Below are positions 38,290 to 49,845 of a DNA stretch of 64,000 nucleotides, piece by piece. Position 1 is the stretch's first letter; every line of letters starts with the position of its first letter. Under the pieces are notes generated by a model that was not told the DNA's origin, did no database searches, and saw only the letters and a program-made list of their open reading frames with translations. Source of the DNA: Haliclona indistincta (taxonomy: Eukaryota; Porifera; Demospongiae; Haplosclerida; Chalinidae); contig OZ024786.1 of the NCBI GenBank assembly GCA_964017065.1, forward strand, positions 1,866,965 to 1,930,964, read 5' to 3'. The position numbers and the translations under genes were made by a program.

Positions 38290-38802
38290 TAGGTAGGGTG
38301 GGAGGGAGGGAAGGAGAGAGGGAAGGAGAGAGGGAGGGAAGGAGAGAGGGAGGGAAGGAGAGAGGGAGGGAAGGAGAGAGGGAGGGAAGGAGAGAGGGAG
38401 GGAAGGAGAGAGGGAGGGAGGGAGATTGAGAGGGATGTAGGATGGGAGGGAAGGGAAGGAGAGATGAAAGAAGAGGGGGGTGGGAGGGAGGGAGGGAGGG
38501 AGAGGAAAAAGGAGAGAGAACTTGATGACTGCTTTATCACAGGACTCAAATTTTTAGATTTGCTGTGTATGAATCTGACCTGTTCTTCTGTCAATCCAAA
38601 CGGTAGTTTTCTAGTTCCTGTGGCATGCTTTCTCCCTCTCTCCCACTGTCCTCGGAAGATTGTTCCAACCAGTGTCTTGACCATACTTCATACCATTCCT
38701 CCAACCACCTTCATAAGTACCGTACTGTGATGTCTCACTGCCGTGACCAGACCTCTTACCACACGACCAGTCACCTAGTGAGAGGAGAGGATGAGACACA
38801 TT

Positions 38803-38930
38803 CACCCACCCACTCGCTCGCTCGCTCACTCACTCACTCACTCACTCACTCACTCACTCACTCACTCACTCACTCACTCACTCACTCACTCACTCACTCA
38901 CTCACTCACTCACACACACTCACTCACTCA
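38803..38930. repeat. (TCAC)n microsatellite
   Basis: An almost pure CTCA tract contiguous with the splice donor of the MORN exon at 38932-39121. Equivalent tracts are at 7246-7387 and 57533-57837. Confidence 0.95.
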
Positions 38931-39610
38931 CCATCATATCTATATTCTGCACTAGGTATCTCTAGTTGTCCTTTGCCATCTTGACTATCATTCTTCCATT
39001 CTCCATTGTACACAATAGCGTTGGGCCATGTGTATTTACCATGACCATGACGAAGATCATTCAACCAGTCACCCTCATAGACCGAGCCATCTTCATACAC
39101 CATAGTACCACTACCATGACGCTACAAGATAGAGACAGAAGGATGAATGGAGGGAGCAGAGAGGAAGGGATGGAGTGAGAGAAGGAGAGGGGGAAGGCAA
39201 TTAATAAACAAGTGGTAGATGCAGATGGACAGACGTACCATTCCATTATTCCATTTTCCCTTGTACTTGACTTTTGGTGAGTAAGTCATCTCTCCCTCTC
39301 CATGGATAGCTCCTTGAACAAACTCTCCCACAAACACTTCTCCACTAGCGTACTTCATAGTGCCACGCCCATGACGCTGAAAACAGCAATCCATTAGTCT
39401 GTTTCACTATTGTTATTGCTAACCTTGTTGTTTTCCCAGAAACCGTCAAACTCGTCTCCATTACGATATCGTAGCATTCCCTTGCCGTGCCGTAGATCAT
39501 GTGACCATGATCCATCGTATGTGCCTTGTAACTTAGAGTTAAACTTTCCCTGTCCATGACGCTACGAAAAAAAGAAAAACAAAATTAACAGTAAGACTGG
39601 CGTGCAGTAA

Positions 39611-39911
39611 ATAGTAGTTATATACCGATCAGGAGGTGTTTAAGCGATTTAAAGCCCGCGGGCGTAGCCCAAGGGCTTTAAATGCTAAAACACCGACTGT
39701 GAGGTATATAACTACTTTAAACCATAGTGCGCTGCTTGCCTGACGTCTAGCTGGCTACCTTGCGTCGCAGGAATACCGCAGGGCAGCCCGAGCGCCGTTT
39801 GTTTGTGGATTCTCGAACGCGGCGGCCATCTTGAAATGCGTGCGGGCTGTACACGATTTATAGCCCTCATTAACGGTCGTTACATCAAAGAGAATTATTC
39901 ATACTATGGTT
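39611..39911. mobile_element. 301-bp MITE in a RhoGEF intron (TAA target duplication)
   Basis: RhoGEF copy 4 reads GCAGTAATAAGCTG without interruption (about 58711-58724). Copy 3 reads GCAGTAA, insertion, TAATAAGCTG, giving a 3-bp TAA duplication as in PIF/Harbinger insertions. Inside, AGTAGTTATATACC and GGTATATAACTACT form a foldback around a GGGCTTTAAATGC-type inner hairpin. It is related to sequences at 11380 and 32005. Confidence 0.75.
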
Positions 39912-40016
39912 TAATAAGCTGTTGCAACATAATTATCATTGTCCAAAGCTCCCTGGGACTGACGGCTTTACATCCCCTCTGAAGGATGCAGTGATAAACA
40001 CCTACTCCTTATTGTA

Positions 40017-40110
40017 AGCTGGAGAAAAGGCTGAGTATGCACTCTAGAGGAGTTGAACCCACACTCACTAGGGTTGAGAGAAATGGCTCCAACTCCTCTC
40101 ACTAACCAAG
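40017..40110 (-). repeat. tRNA-derived SINE head (candidate)
   Basis: On the minus strand TGGTTAGTGAGAGGAGTTGG and, about 40 bases on, GTGGGTTCAACTCC resemble the A and B boxes of a tRNA promoter. A similar stretch lies at about 49475-49545. It is too diverged to be a functional tRNA gene. Confidence 0.35.
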
Positions 40111-40289
40111 CTGCTTATCTATAATGTTGCTTGCTGTACTCACCATATCATCTCTCCATCCTCCATCATATGTGTCTCCATCATAGTATCTCATTCTTCC
40201 CTGACCGTGCTTGAGATTACCACGGAACTCACCATCATACCAGTTACCCTGCAGTGTCTTGAGAGTACCGTGACCATGACGCTGAGAGA

Positions 40290-40352
<63 letters not shown>

Positions 40353-40930
40353 TGAGATACAATTATGAGACCCGTAACCGTAAACATACACTGAGAATGC
40401 AAATGAGTGCCATGCAAGCTAGTACTGTTTTTGTTTAGGTCACATGACTCACATGTGATTGTTTCCAGTCGCCTTTGTACTCCACTTTATTAATACAGTA
40501 CAAGTGACCACGCCCCTCGATGTGTCCTAAATGGAAATTTCCTTCAAACACGTCACCATTCGAGTAGATTATCTTGCCCTAGAGAAGTGGGTGTGGTCAG
40601 ATAAAGAGTGGTAAATCAACAACAAAGTTCTACAGTACAGAATGTACAATATACTATTCTTGCAATGCTGAAGTGAAACGAAGAGTGTCACCTTCATGTA
40701 CTAATGTGTTTACATCCTCCATCATGCAAATTATGGTGACCACAGAGACCAAACACACATAGTGCTCGAAAGTGACACTCTGTACTTTTCACTTTAGCAT
40801 TGCAACAAGACGAAAATAGAAATCTATCTCAACACACATACGATGTACAAACCTTTCCATGTCTCAGACCATCTCTCCACATTCCTCTGTACACATCTCC
40901 ACTAGCATACTTGAGCTCACCATAACCACC

Positions 40931-40968
<38 letters not shown>

Positions 40969-42078
40969 TAACAAAGAGAGAGAATAATGGAGGTATCTTC
41001 ACTATACACACTTACAATATCTGGTATTTTATGGTAATGGAAAGAGGTATATTTACGAATATTAAAATGTCTTTTGTGGATTACCAACATTTTTACATTT
41101 GGCAATAGCACTATCATGTATCGTGATGATCAACACATAGCTCACTTTGTTTATCATCTGCCCAGTGACCACTGTACACCTCTCCTGTATTATAATGGAA
41201 CTCTCCCTCTCCTGAACGCTCATTATCCACCCAGTTACCCTGAGTAATGATGACATCATCACACAACCAACCAATCAAATTCACTCAATGTACATACCAG
41301 ATATATACACTTGTTTGGCCAAGCCATTTGTCCCTTGCCGTGTCGCTATGGAAACAAACACAAGCATCTTATCGGTTGCTATGGTAACCAGTGCTACTAG
41401 TATGTATCCATGGTAACCACATACCAGTGCATCATTGAATGCTCCAGTGTAGACACGTTGATCAGAATATTGGAAAAGAGCGGTGCGTTTCACTGAGAAG
41501 AGGGAGAGAAAAAGGAGAGAGAAATGTGAGTGTGTGTGTGAAGGAGAGAGAGACATTAGAAGCCATAGAGACAGTATTGTAAACAGCATTGAAGGACTAG
41601 ATTTATGAACATGCATCTATTAATGTGTTACTGACCTGTATCTAACTGATTACTGTTGTCACACTTGTCATTGTCTGCTAGGTGATGGTAGATTGTCTCT
41701 CTTAGCTTAGGTAGCCATAGCTTCTTCTCTGAGTTGGTCCGTATACATAGATACGATATGGTCGCTGTGGTGTGTACACCTCTATGGCATCTTGGCTACC
41801 TATACAACGAGTATAAACAGGTTTGACATACAGATTAAAACCACAATTTTTATAACAAAAAATTCTATCTTCGAATCTAGTCAAATTTTTAGGTATTCAG
41901 CAATATGACAATTGCATAATAATTTTATTATATATATGAGCTGGTTCCCATACTGGTTTGTGGGTCTCTGTCCTCGAGGTCCTCAATCCATAATGCTTCC
42001 AATGGCAACACTAGCTCCACTTTACTGGACTTACTATCACCATGAGCAAATACTAGAATATCAGTGAATAATATACAC

Positions 42079-42655
<577 letters not shown>

Positions 42656-43059
42656 TAATAGCATAATTTATTCAAACAGCAGCATGTAGTGTGTGTATAC
42701 TAAATTCTAGTGCCACCCACCTGATACAGCTTGGCAATGTTGAGTAGATACACTTGTCCCTCCTTGACTAGTTTCCTGTTAGACTGCTCTTCAAGATCCT
42801 AAATTGTGTACAGATATAGTGTACTCATGTATACTAGTGAAGGAAGACATATCGGTGACAGTGATGGCTCTAGTTTCAAGCGTCCTCAAAACACTTACTA
42901 ACTAACTACATTTACATGTATGCACATTTTCTCACCGAGAGACCGACAACTTTAGTTTTGAGATGATCAAGAGTCTTCTTAGTCTGAGCTTCCTTGATTT
43001 GTAGATTAATATAGGCAGCTAGTTCACCCTACAGTGAGTGATAAGATTAGTATTGCTCT

Positions 43060-43345
43060 CCAGTAGAGTCTTGGCCCAAAGGACACTGATTCGGATCCCA
43101 CCCGGGTAGGGGGAAAACAGCTTTCATTCTATCCAGCCCACCCATCTGTAAAACGGGTACCTGGTCTTGTACTGGGGAGCAAAGCACACTGGCTGTGTCT
43201 CATTGTCCACTAATGGCAGTTGTGGGATTACCAGGTGAGCACAGTCAGCACACCAGCAGTGAGAGGCACAGTTGGTAGCTCATGTGAGCTCCTTGCCCGG
43301 GCTCTAGGAATTGCATAGCACTGGCCTGACCAGCAATGAGTGTTC
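43060..43345. repeat. SINE-like sequence in an intron (copy 3)
   Basis: Counterpart of 25930-26225. It starts with GGACACTGATTCGGATCCCA, in which GATTCGGATCC resembles a tRNA B box, and continues with the CATCTGTAAAACGGGTACC block. Confidence 0.35.
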
Positions 43346-43356
43346 TTAATAGTTAA

Positions 43357-43853
43357 CCCTTCACAAGCGACGGGCAACTATAGTAGTTTGACGTCACCGG
43401 AAGAGGGCGTTAAAATTCGAAGATAGTTTATTTCGCCTATAGACCAAATACAGCTATGGGGGGTGTGAAGGGGGCCAATGGCAGGGCCCGTGGCCCCGCC
43501 TAGCAGTGCTACAGCGGGAATACCTAGCACCACTGGGTCTCCAGGGGCTTCTTGGCATAAAAAGCAGCCATACATTGTACAAGCACTAACTTTGTCTCAC
43601 GCATGTTGTTTTGACCAAAGAAGCGGCGTTTTTTGCTCCAGTGAGAGTGATTCTAGCACACGACAGTTGGTAGATCGTCGAGTGGGCGTGGTTAACTGCA
43701 CTTGTCATTGACAACAAGCCCGCACATTGTGCAAGTTGATTTAACATATTAACAGTGATCACAGCACTAGTCTGTCTGTGCAATGTCTAATGGTCGCAAA
43801 GGTTAGTGAAATCCACAGAAACAGAGACTAGAATTGTGACCGCCCTTGAAGGG
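43357..43853. mobile_element. piggyBac-like MITE (TTAA target site)
   Basis: The 497-base insertion is bounded by TTAA at 43353-43356 and 43854-43857. Its inverted ends are CCCTTCACAAGCG and CGCCCTTGAAGGG. TTAA duplication with CCCTT termini is the piggyBac hallmark. RhoGEF copy 2 lacks it at the matching intron position (about 26223-26245). It contains no transposase frame. Confidence 0.85.
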
Positions 43854-44189
43854 TTAAAAAGTAACAAGAGGCTTTTCTTTGCTTTGTGTGTGTGTGTGTG
43901 TGTGTGCGTGCGTGTGAGTGTGTCAGTGTGGTTCACCACATCAATGGTAATCCATGTATCACTGACCATTTTCTCTAGTGATTGTTGTAATTGTTTATAA
44001 TCAGGATGAGTGTCTGGAGTACGCTTGATGATGTCCTACAAGGTCACATGATCAGTAAAGCATGTCACATGACTAATGACCACACCTACTTTGAGTAGAA
44101 GGATGTAGCGAGGTATTCGTTGTACAGGAGTGATGAGATACATTGGTAGAGTCATACCCATACGAACACTGGGATCAGTGAGACAGTAC

Positions 44190-44241
<52 letters not shown>

Positions 44242-44279
44242 GAGAGAGAGAGTGAGAGAGAGAGTGAGAGAGAGAGAGT

Positions 44280-44336
<57 letters not shown>
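44190..44336. repeat. (AG)n microsatellite
   Basis: An AG tract with scattered TG interruptions at the acceptor side of the QRIPRY exon of RhoGEF copy 3. Confidence 0.95.
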
Positions 44337-44342
<6 letters not shown>

Positions 44343-47315
44343 TAGAGTGAGTCAGTGAGTGAGGGATTGAAATAGGCAAGGAGAAAAGAAAAAGGATGGT
44401 CCACTCACATTCAATTGCATTTCCACTTCTCGTCTCTTCTTCACTTTCAGCACCAGGCTCTCGGCGTTGTCATAGTTACTGCAGTATATAGCGTACATAC
44501 TCTGCTTTGTCTGAGTGAACTGAAGAGAGAAAACAATATTACTACCACACACCACATGAAGCAAGCTTCAATAAATCCATTAATAATAATAAACAATCCG
44601 TTAAATTTTGATTCCGCCAAGATCTATTACAAGTATTGAGTAACTTTCATGTAAAGAAAACATTATAATAATTATTACATGTATAATTATTTGTACACAT
44701 TATGTATAATTATGTTTGTGTATGAATTAGTACCATTCCTAAGAAAATGTCTCCTATGCATTGTTGAGGAGCCCATTCTCTTAGTCGACCGTGAAGCAGA
44801 GACAAGAAGCCGCGATTGAAAGCCATGATGCTGTGACATAGAAATGATAAACCAAACTTGAGACCTGATAAGTAAACTTACTCCTCTACATTTGCGAATA
44901 TTTGAGAGGCATCATCGCCTAGTACTGCCGCCAATTGTATCTTGAATACCTGTTGTGATTAGAAATTAACCTGCTCGTTCACTAGCAAATTTACACGGTC
45001 ACTCACTTATCACCCAATTCGCTCAACCACTCACTCACCCACTCGCTCACTCACTCACTCACTCACACACTCACTCACTCACTCACTCACCCACTCACTC
45101 ACCAACTCACTCACTCACTCACCTCTACAACCACCTCCAGAGTCTTAACATAGTTTTACTCGGTTGTGTACAGTTCGTGGATCACCATTTCTCTGCCACC
45201 TGTCGGAAATCCATTAATAGAAGCTGGAAGATCCTTCGTGGAGGCACAGTGAGGAATCTCTTTTGCAACAGCTTGTACAACCTCATAAATCTGAAAAGGA
45301 AGTACAATTAAAAGTGGGATATTTTTATCGAGGTGTTACCGAAGCATCGTGTAATTTTGAATCTCTTGTTTTCACTTTCGCTACCATGTCTTCAAACGTA
45401 GAGGAAGTTTCAGGAATGACCTGAAGAAAGAGAGAGAGGGAGTGAGTGAATGAGTGAGTGAAAGAGGGAGGGAGAGAGAGAGGGAAGGAGTGAGTGAGTG
45501 AGGGAGGGAAGGAGTGAGCGAGTCAGTGAGTGAGTATGTGTACAGTGTTCTCACATCATAAGACTCCTCCAGGTGTTCTGAGTTGACAGGTGACACTGAT
45601 ATAGACGATGTCACAGAAGATCTGAACCATCCTCTATTCCTCAGCTTCACTCCAGGAGTGGTAGAGGTGGCAGCTAACAAGAACAGCAGAACAGAGTTTA
45701 CCACGACACACAACAACAATTACAGTACTTCAAAATACACATCTATTCAATTATTCAGTCGTTTGACAACATAAATAGAATATTATACAGCTAGCAAGGA
45801 ATTTGTTGAATTGTCGAGTACAGTTGTTTGCGAAATCTTGCATAACGGAAGCGAAAGCAGAAGTATGACATTGGCCAATCAAACGCACGTAAGCGTGACT
45901 TAACTGAAGCTGTACACGTGAATTTGATTGGCCAGCGTCACACTTCCACTTCCGTTATTCAAAATCTTCACAAACAACTATTTGACTACTATAAACAAAA
46001 ATTTGACCCTTCAAAAAATTTATTTCCCGCATTTGCATCATTCAACAAAGTCAGCTGTGAGTATATTTTTGTATACAATCTAAAGAACCATGGTTACGCT
46101 GTATTCATAACATTGCTATAGTTCTGTTATTAACAAGTACAGTATAATGTCAATAGACTATTATTCGTGACTACAAACATGGAATTCACTCCAGTATACG
46201 AACTGTTTCTCTAAGAATAAAGAATTATTATAAACGTGGAGAAGGGGATTTAACACCACACTACTGGATTGTGTATGTACAATCAAGAAAAACTCTGGAA
46301 AACCCCGCACTTCACAAACTGTTAAACTTCGCAAAAGCTTCATTTTTTGGTATGCTTAGTTCGAAAGAAACAAATGTTGTAAAGTGCTTAGGACCACAGT
46401 ACCTGGATCTACTGGTTCACGTGCTGACGTGTTCCCTGATTCTTCATGGACGCCATTTTTCGGAGGCTCTGCAGGTTCTTTAGGGAGTGGGATCATCGGA
46501 GGCTTCTTAATAGGACGAGTTGTCGGCTTAGTGGTTGGAGGAGGAGGTCGAGGAGGTAGCTAAGAGAAAGAGGAGGGAGGGAGGGAGAGAGAGGGAGGGA
46601 GGGAGGGAGGGAGGGAGGGAGGGAGGGAGGGAGGAAAGAAAGAAGGAAGGAAGGAGAGTAAGTACACGAGAGTGGAACTACACTTGTACATTGTGTGATT
46701 CTCTTTGAGGCAGACTGGCATGTGTGTTAACAATCAACATACTTTAGAAGAGATAGTCTTGGCAGCTTGTTTTGTCTGAGCAGTAGAGAAGCTGTTGGAA
46801 GTTGGTATAGGTCCACTAACAGTAACAGGAGCCAGGTTCCCATTCTGTGCAGCTGGGTACGGCAGTTTGGGCACTTTTGGCGGCAAAATCGGACTGACTT
46901 TTCTTGGCTCTTCGGTCTTAGTCGGTATTACAACAATTTTCTTAATCTCTTCTGAACCTGGTCTGCGAGGAAGCAGTCTTGCTGCTAAAGTCTTCTCAGA
47001 TCTCCCATCATCAGTAGACTTTGCCGGACCTTGCATTTTCTTCTTGCGTGCCGGGGGTTTGGGAGGTTTTCCGGCCGTGGGTGAAGGAGGAAGCATTGGA
47101 GGTAACTTCTTTATCAATTTAGGATCTAAGGAAACCCAGTCATCCTCGACCAAGTGAAGGTCGTTGAATGACCGGCTTTTAGTTAGACCTGATGTACTGT
47201 CGGCCGGTGACACTTCTCGTGAACTGTTGCGGTCTCGTTCCAAAGTGTGGATCATGGTCTTGACGTCGATGGGGCTCTTGTAGGTGGTGCCAGGGTTGGG
47301 CTGACTGTGACTCAT

Positions 47316-48216
47316 TGTGGTAGCTAAAGGGTTAAAACCAGTTGTCAATGGGTTAAAATATATGTATGAGAATAAGTGCTGGATCAAGAAATTAATTTTG
47401 AAATAAAGTGAAAACCATACTCTTGGGACCAAAAATAGCGACCTGATTTCAATGTTTGTTATTCATAGAAGGGTTCCACTGTAGTCTTACAAAATTTTGA
47501 TATAATTATTGCCCTATTAGGTACATGTACTAACATAAATAATTATCTTTACTGCAAAAAAATGTGTGCTTCTATGTAAATTCTTCATTCATTAAATTTA
47601 AAAACTGTACATAAGGTAAAGCAGGAGGGTCGACAGGCTGATACTACCGTATAGCAGGAAATTTTGTCGGGAGGAAACTTTGGCAAATCGTCAAGCATTC
47701 GCCTAAATAAAATTTGCCAAAATCTGCTTTTTCTATTGCAGTAATACGTGAGCCAGGAACTTGACGCCAAAATAAAATTCGCCAATACGCAAAATTTGGG
47801 TTATTCGCAAAAAAAGTTGACCCTCCAAAATTGCCCGCCGTACAGTTGTGCCTTGTTTCTCAACAACGCATCTGTATTTACTTAGAAACTGTTTAGTTAT
47901 AAACCTTAATGGCATGATAAATATTGTGCAATGTTGAGATAATGATAGGCGACATAAGAAACAGGCTTGCTGTAGATAAAGAAGGGAAATATCAAAGTCC
48001 CAGCATTGTTTACTCAAATACTATGACGCTCAATGTGCAAATAGCTTTAGTGGGCAAAACGCTTGTCAAGCAACAGCATTTCAACAAGGGAGAGCATGTT
48101 TCTACGAGACCGAAGCATTTGATATGAAACTAGTCTTGTGATAGTGAAAACTTGAAATGAACAAAAATGAGTAATTGTGTATAGATAACATGTTTATGAG
48201 AGGTGATCATCTTTGT
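47316..48216. other. Upstream region of RhoGEF copy 3, no gene recognised
   Basis: AT-rich sequence. The first exon's frame stays open upstream to about 47432 with an additional in-frame ATG, so the true translation start could be earlier than 47315. Repeated words of the form AAATTTGCCAAAA and AAATTCGCCAA at about 47650-47800 hint at an old foldback. No further gene or clear regulatory site. Confidence 0.45.
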
Positions 48217-49446
48217 TAGGGAGGCACGGTAGTGCCTCCCTATGTAGGGTTGAACGAGAAAACAAGATGGCGGCTACATACAATGTATTAGCGTTCAAAC
48301 GCTGATATTTCGCCTGGTGATGAATTTTATACGTCCAAAGACACTTAAATCTGCTATCTGGCGTTGCCCCATCTTACAGTAGCAAGGAGATTGCTCGAGA
48401 TTGTTACTAAAGTGACGAACCTGGAAACGGTGAAAATCGAGTTTCGTCATCTTCGTTTTCTTCTTATTCTTCTTCTTTCTTCTTTCTTCAACTCGCCTAG
48501 CGCCTTTACGCGAGCAGTGCCGAGACCAAAACACCCACGAACAGTCGTGAAATTCTCCTGGCATGTGCCTTTTGAACTTAGTTTTTAGCGAAACGGCAAT
48601 ATAAATTCCGCGATTTCTCGATCGTGATCCATTGTCAGCTAAGTGTTAGACTCCATTAATAATTATAGTGATTGCGCAATACGCACGTGACCAAGCTGTG
48701 GTTAGCGCACGTGACCAAGCACAAGCTTGAGTATCGCCATGCACGCTGTATAGATCACGGAGAACACATATTTGTCTGGAGCCTTCGAAGAACGATAAGC
48801 TAGCAAGCGCAGAATCACCATTCTGCCTTGCCAGATAATTATAACCGCCGTAAACAAGTGTGGGCGGGGCTCGTATGCACTGTCTTCATGCATGCGTAGG
48901 CGAGCTGATATCTGCATTATAATAGCTACAAGTTTAAAATTGTTAATAATTAAGAAAAGCCATCAGCAACAGGAAAACCAATTAACCAATGGTGGAAACA
49001 AAGATGGCACAGTAATTGCATGATATTGAACTGCACTTCACTGAAAAAGAAAAAAGGACACAAACAAGAAAATTAAAAAGATTTCTATCGAAATCAAAAG
49101 GATGTAGGGTTGTGAAATCTACCACTGGTCAACAATGAAAACTAACAAGGAGCAAGCATGGAATGGTAACACGATTGACTTGCTAACAGACCATAGATCC
49201 CTACATCAGTGGCTGTACATAAGCTGTCACAAGCTGAATGTACATCAGGTGTCAGTCAACAGCAAATAGCCGAACTAGCTATAGCCAAACACAGCAGCCA
49301 CTGATGTAGGGATCTATGGTCTGTTAGCAAGTCAATCGTGTTACCATTCCATGCTTGCTCCTTGTTAGTTTACATTGTTGACCAGTGGTAGATTTCACAA
49401 CCCTACATCCTTTTGATTTCGATAGAAATCTTTTTAATTTTCTTTC
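48217..49446 (+). mobile_element. Hairpin/palindrome element, copy f
   Basis: Complete forward copy. The terminal hairpin is AGGGAGGCAC, GGTA, GTGCCTCCCT: compared with copies b, c and e an A-T pair is replaced by a G-C pair, with both sides changed. Palindrome arms are at about 49065-49215 and 49294-49442. The variant GGAGCAAGC pairs with GCTTGCTCC. The internal minus-strand frame 48295-48564 is open with a differing lysine tract. Confidence 0.85.
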
Positions 49447-49756
49447 TTTATTACAAGTCGACTGATTTTCCACTCCAGGGGAGTTGAACCCACACTCGCT
49501 CAGTGGGAGACAAGGGTTTAAGAGAAAAGGCTCTAATTATTAAAGGCTCTAATTATCTAACCATTCTAATTGTCTAAACCAACAATAAACGCTGACCATT
49601 GAAACAAGTTCTAGACTATTTAGCAGCCATGATTGGCGTTTTCTAGTTCTATGAAGACTTTGGGTATAGTCAGATTAAACATCACTAGAGGGTCGCTAGA
49701 GGGTGGAACATCTACTGGCAATGTACTGAAATTCATGATCAGCTATCATATCAGTC
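49447..49756. other. Region upstream of gene D
   Basis: Contains a B-box-like GGGAGTTGAACCCACACTCG stretch (about 49479-49498) similar to the SINE head at 40017, then unique AT-rich sequence. No gene recognised. Unlike genes B and E, no RhoGEF exons lie directly upstream. Confidence 0.45.
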
Positions 49757-49845
49757 ATGAGGTGATTCTAACCACAACCAGCCCTTACTAGTTCAGACAA
49801 CAGTACTGCCACAGAGAAACCAGCTTGTTGCAGTTATTAGTTTCA
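49757..49845 (+). promoter_or_regulatory. Conserved upstream block of TRIM-NHL gene D
   Basis: Same conserved block as before gene B, almost base for base (GTCATGAGGTGATTCTAACC through CTTGTTGCAGTTATTAG). Sequence just before it (CATGATCAGCTATCATATCA) is also shared with gene E. Confidence 0.55.

Noticed and set aside
37926..38684. A 252-codon gene with IHPS repeats
   Set aside because: Its first part is the last RhoGEF exon in the ancestral frame and the rest is microsatellite; treated as stop loss or readthrough, not a new gene.
40017..40110. A functional tRNA gene
   Set aside because: A- and B-box-like words are present, but I could not form a cloverleaf with an acceptor stem; more likely a SINE head.
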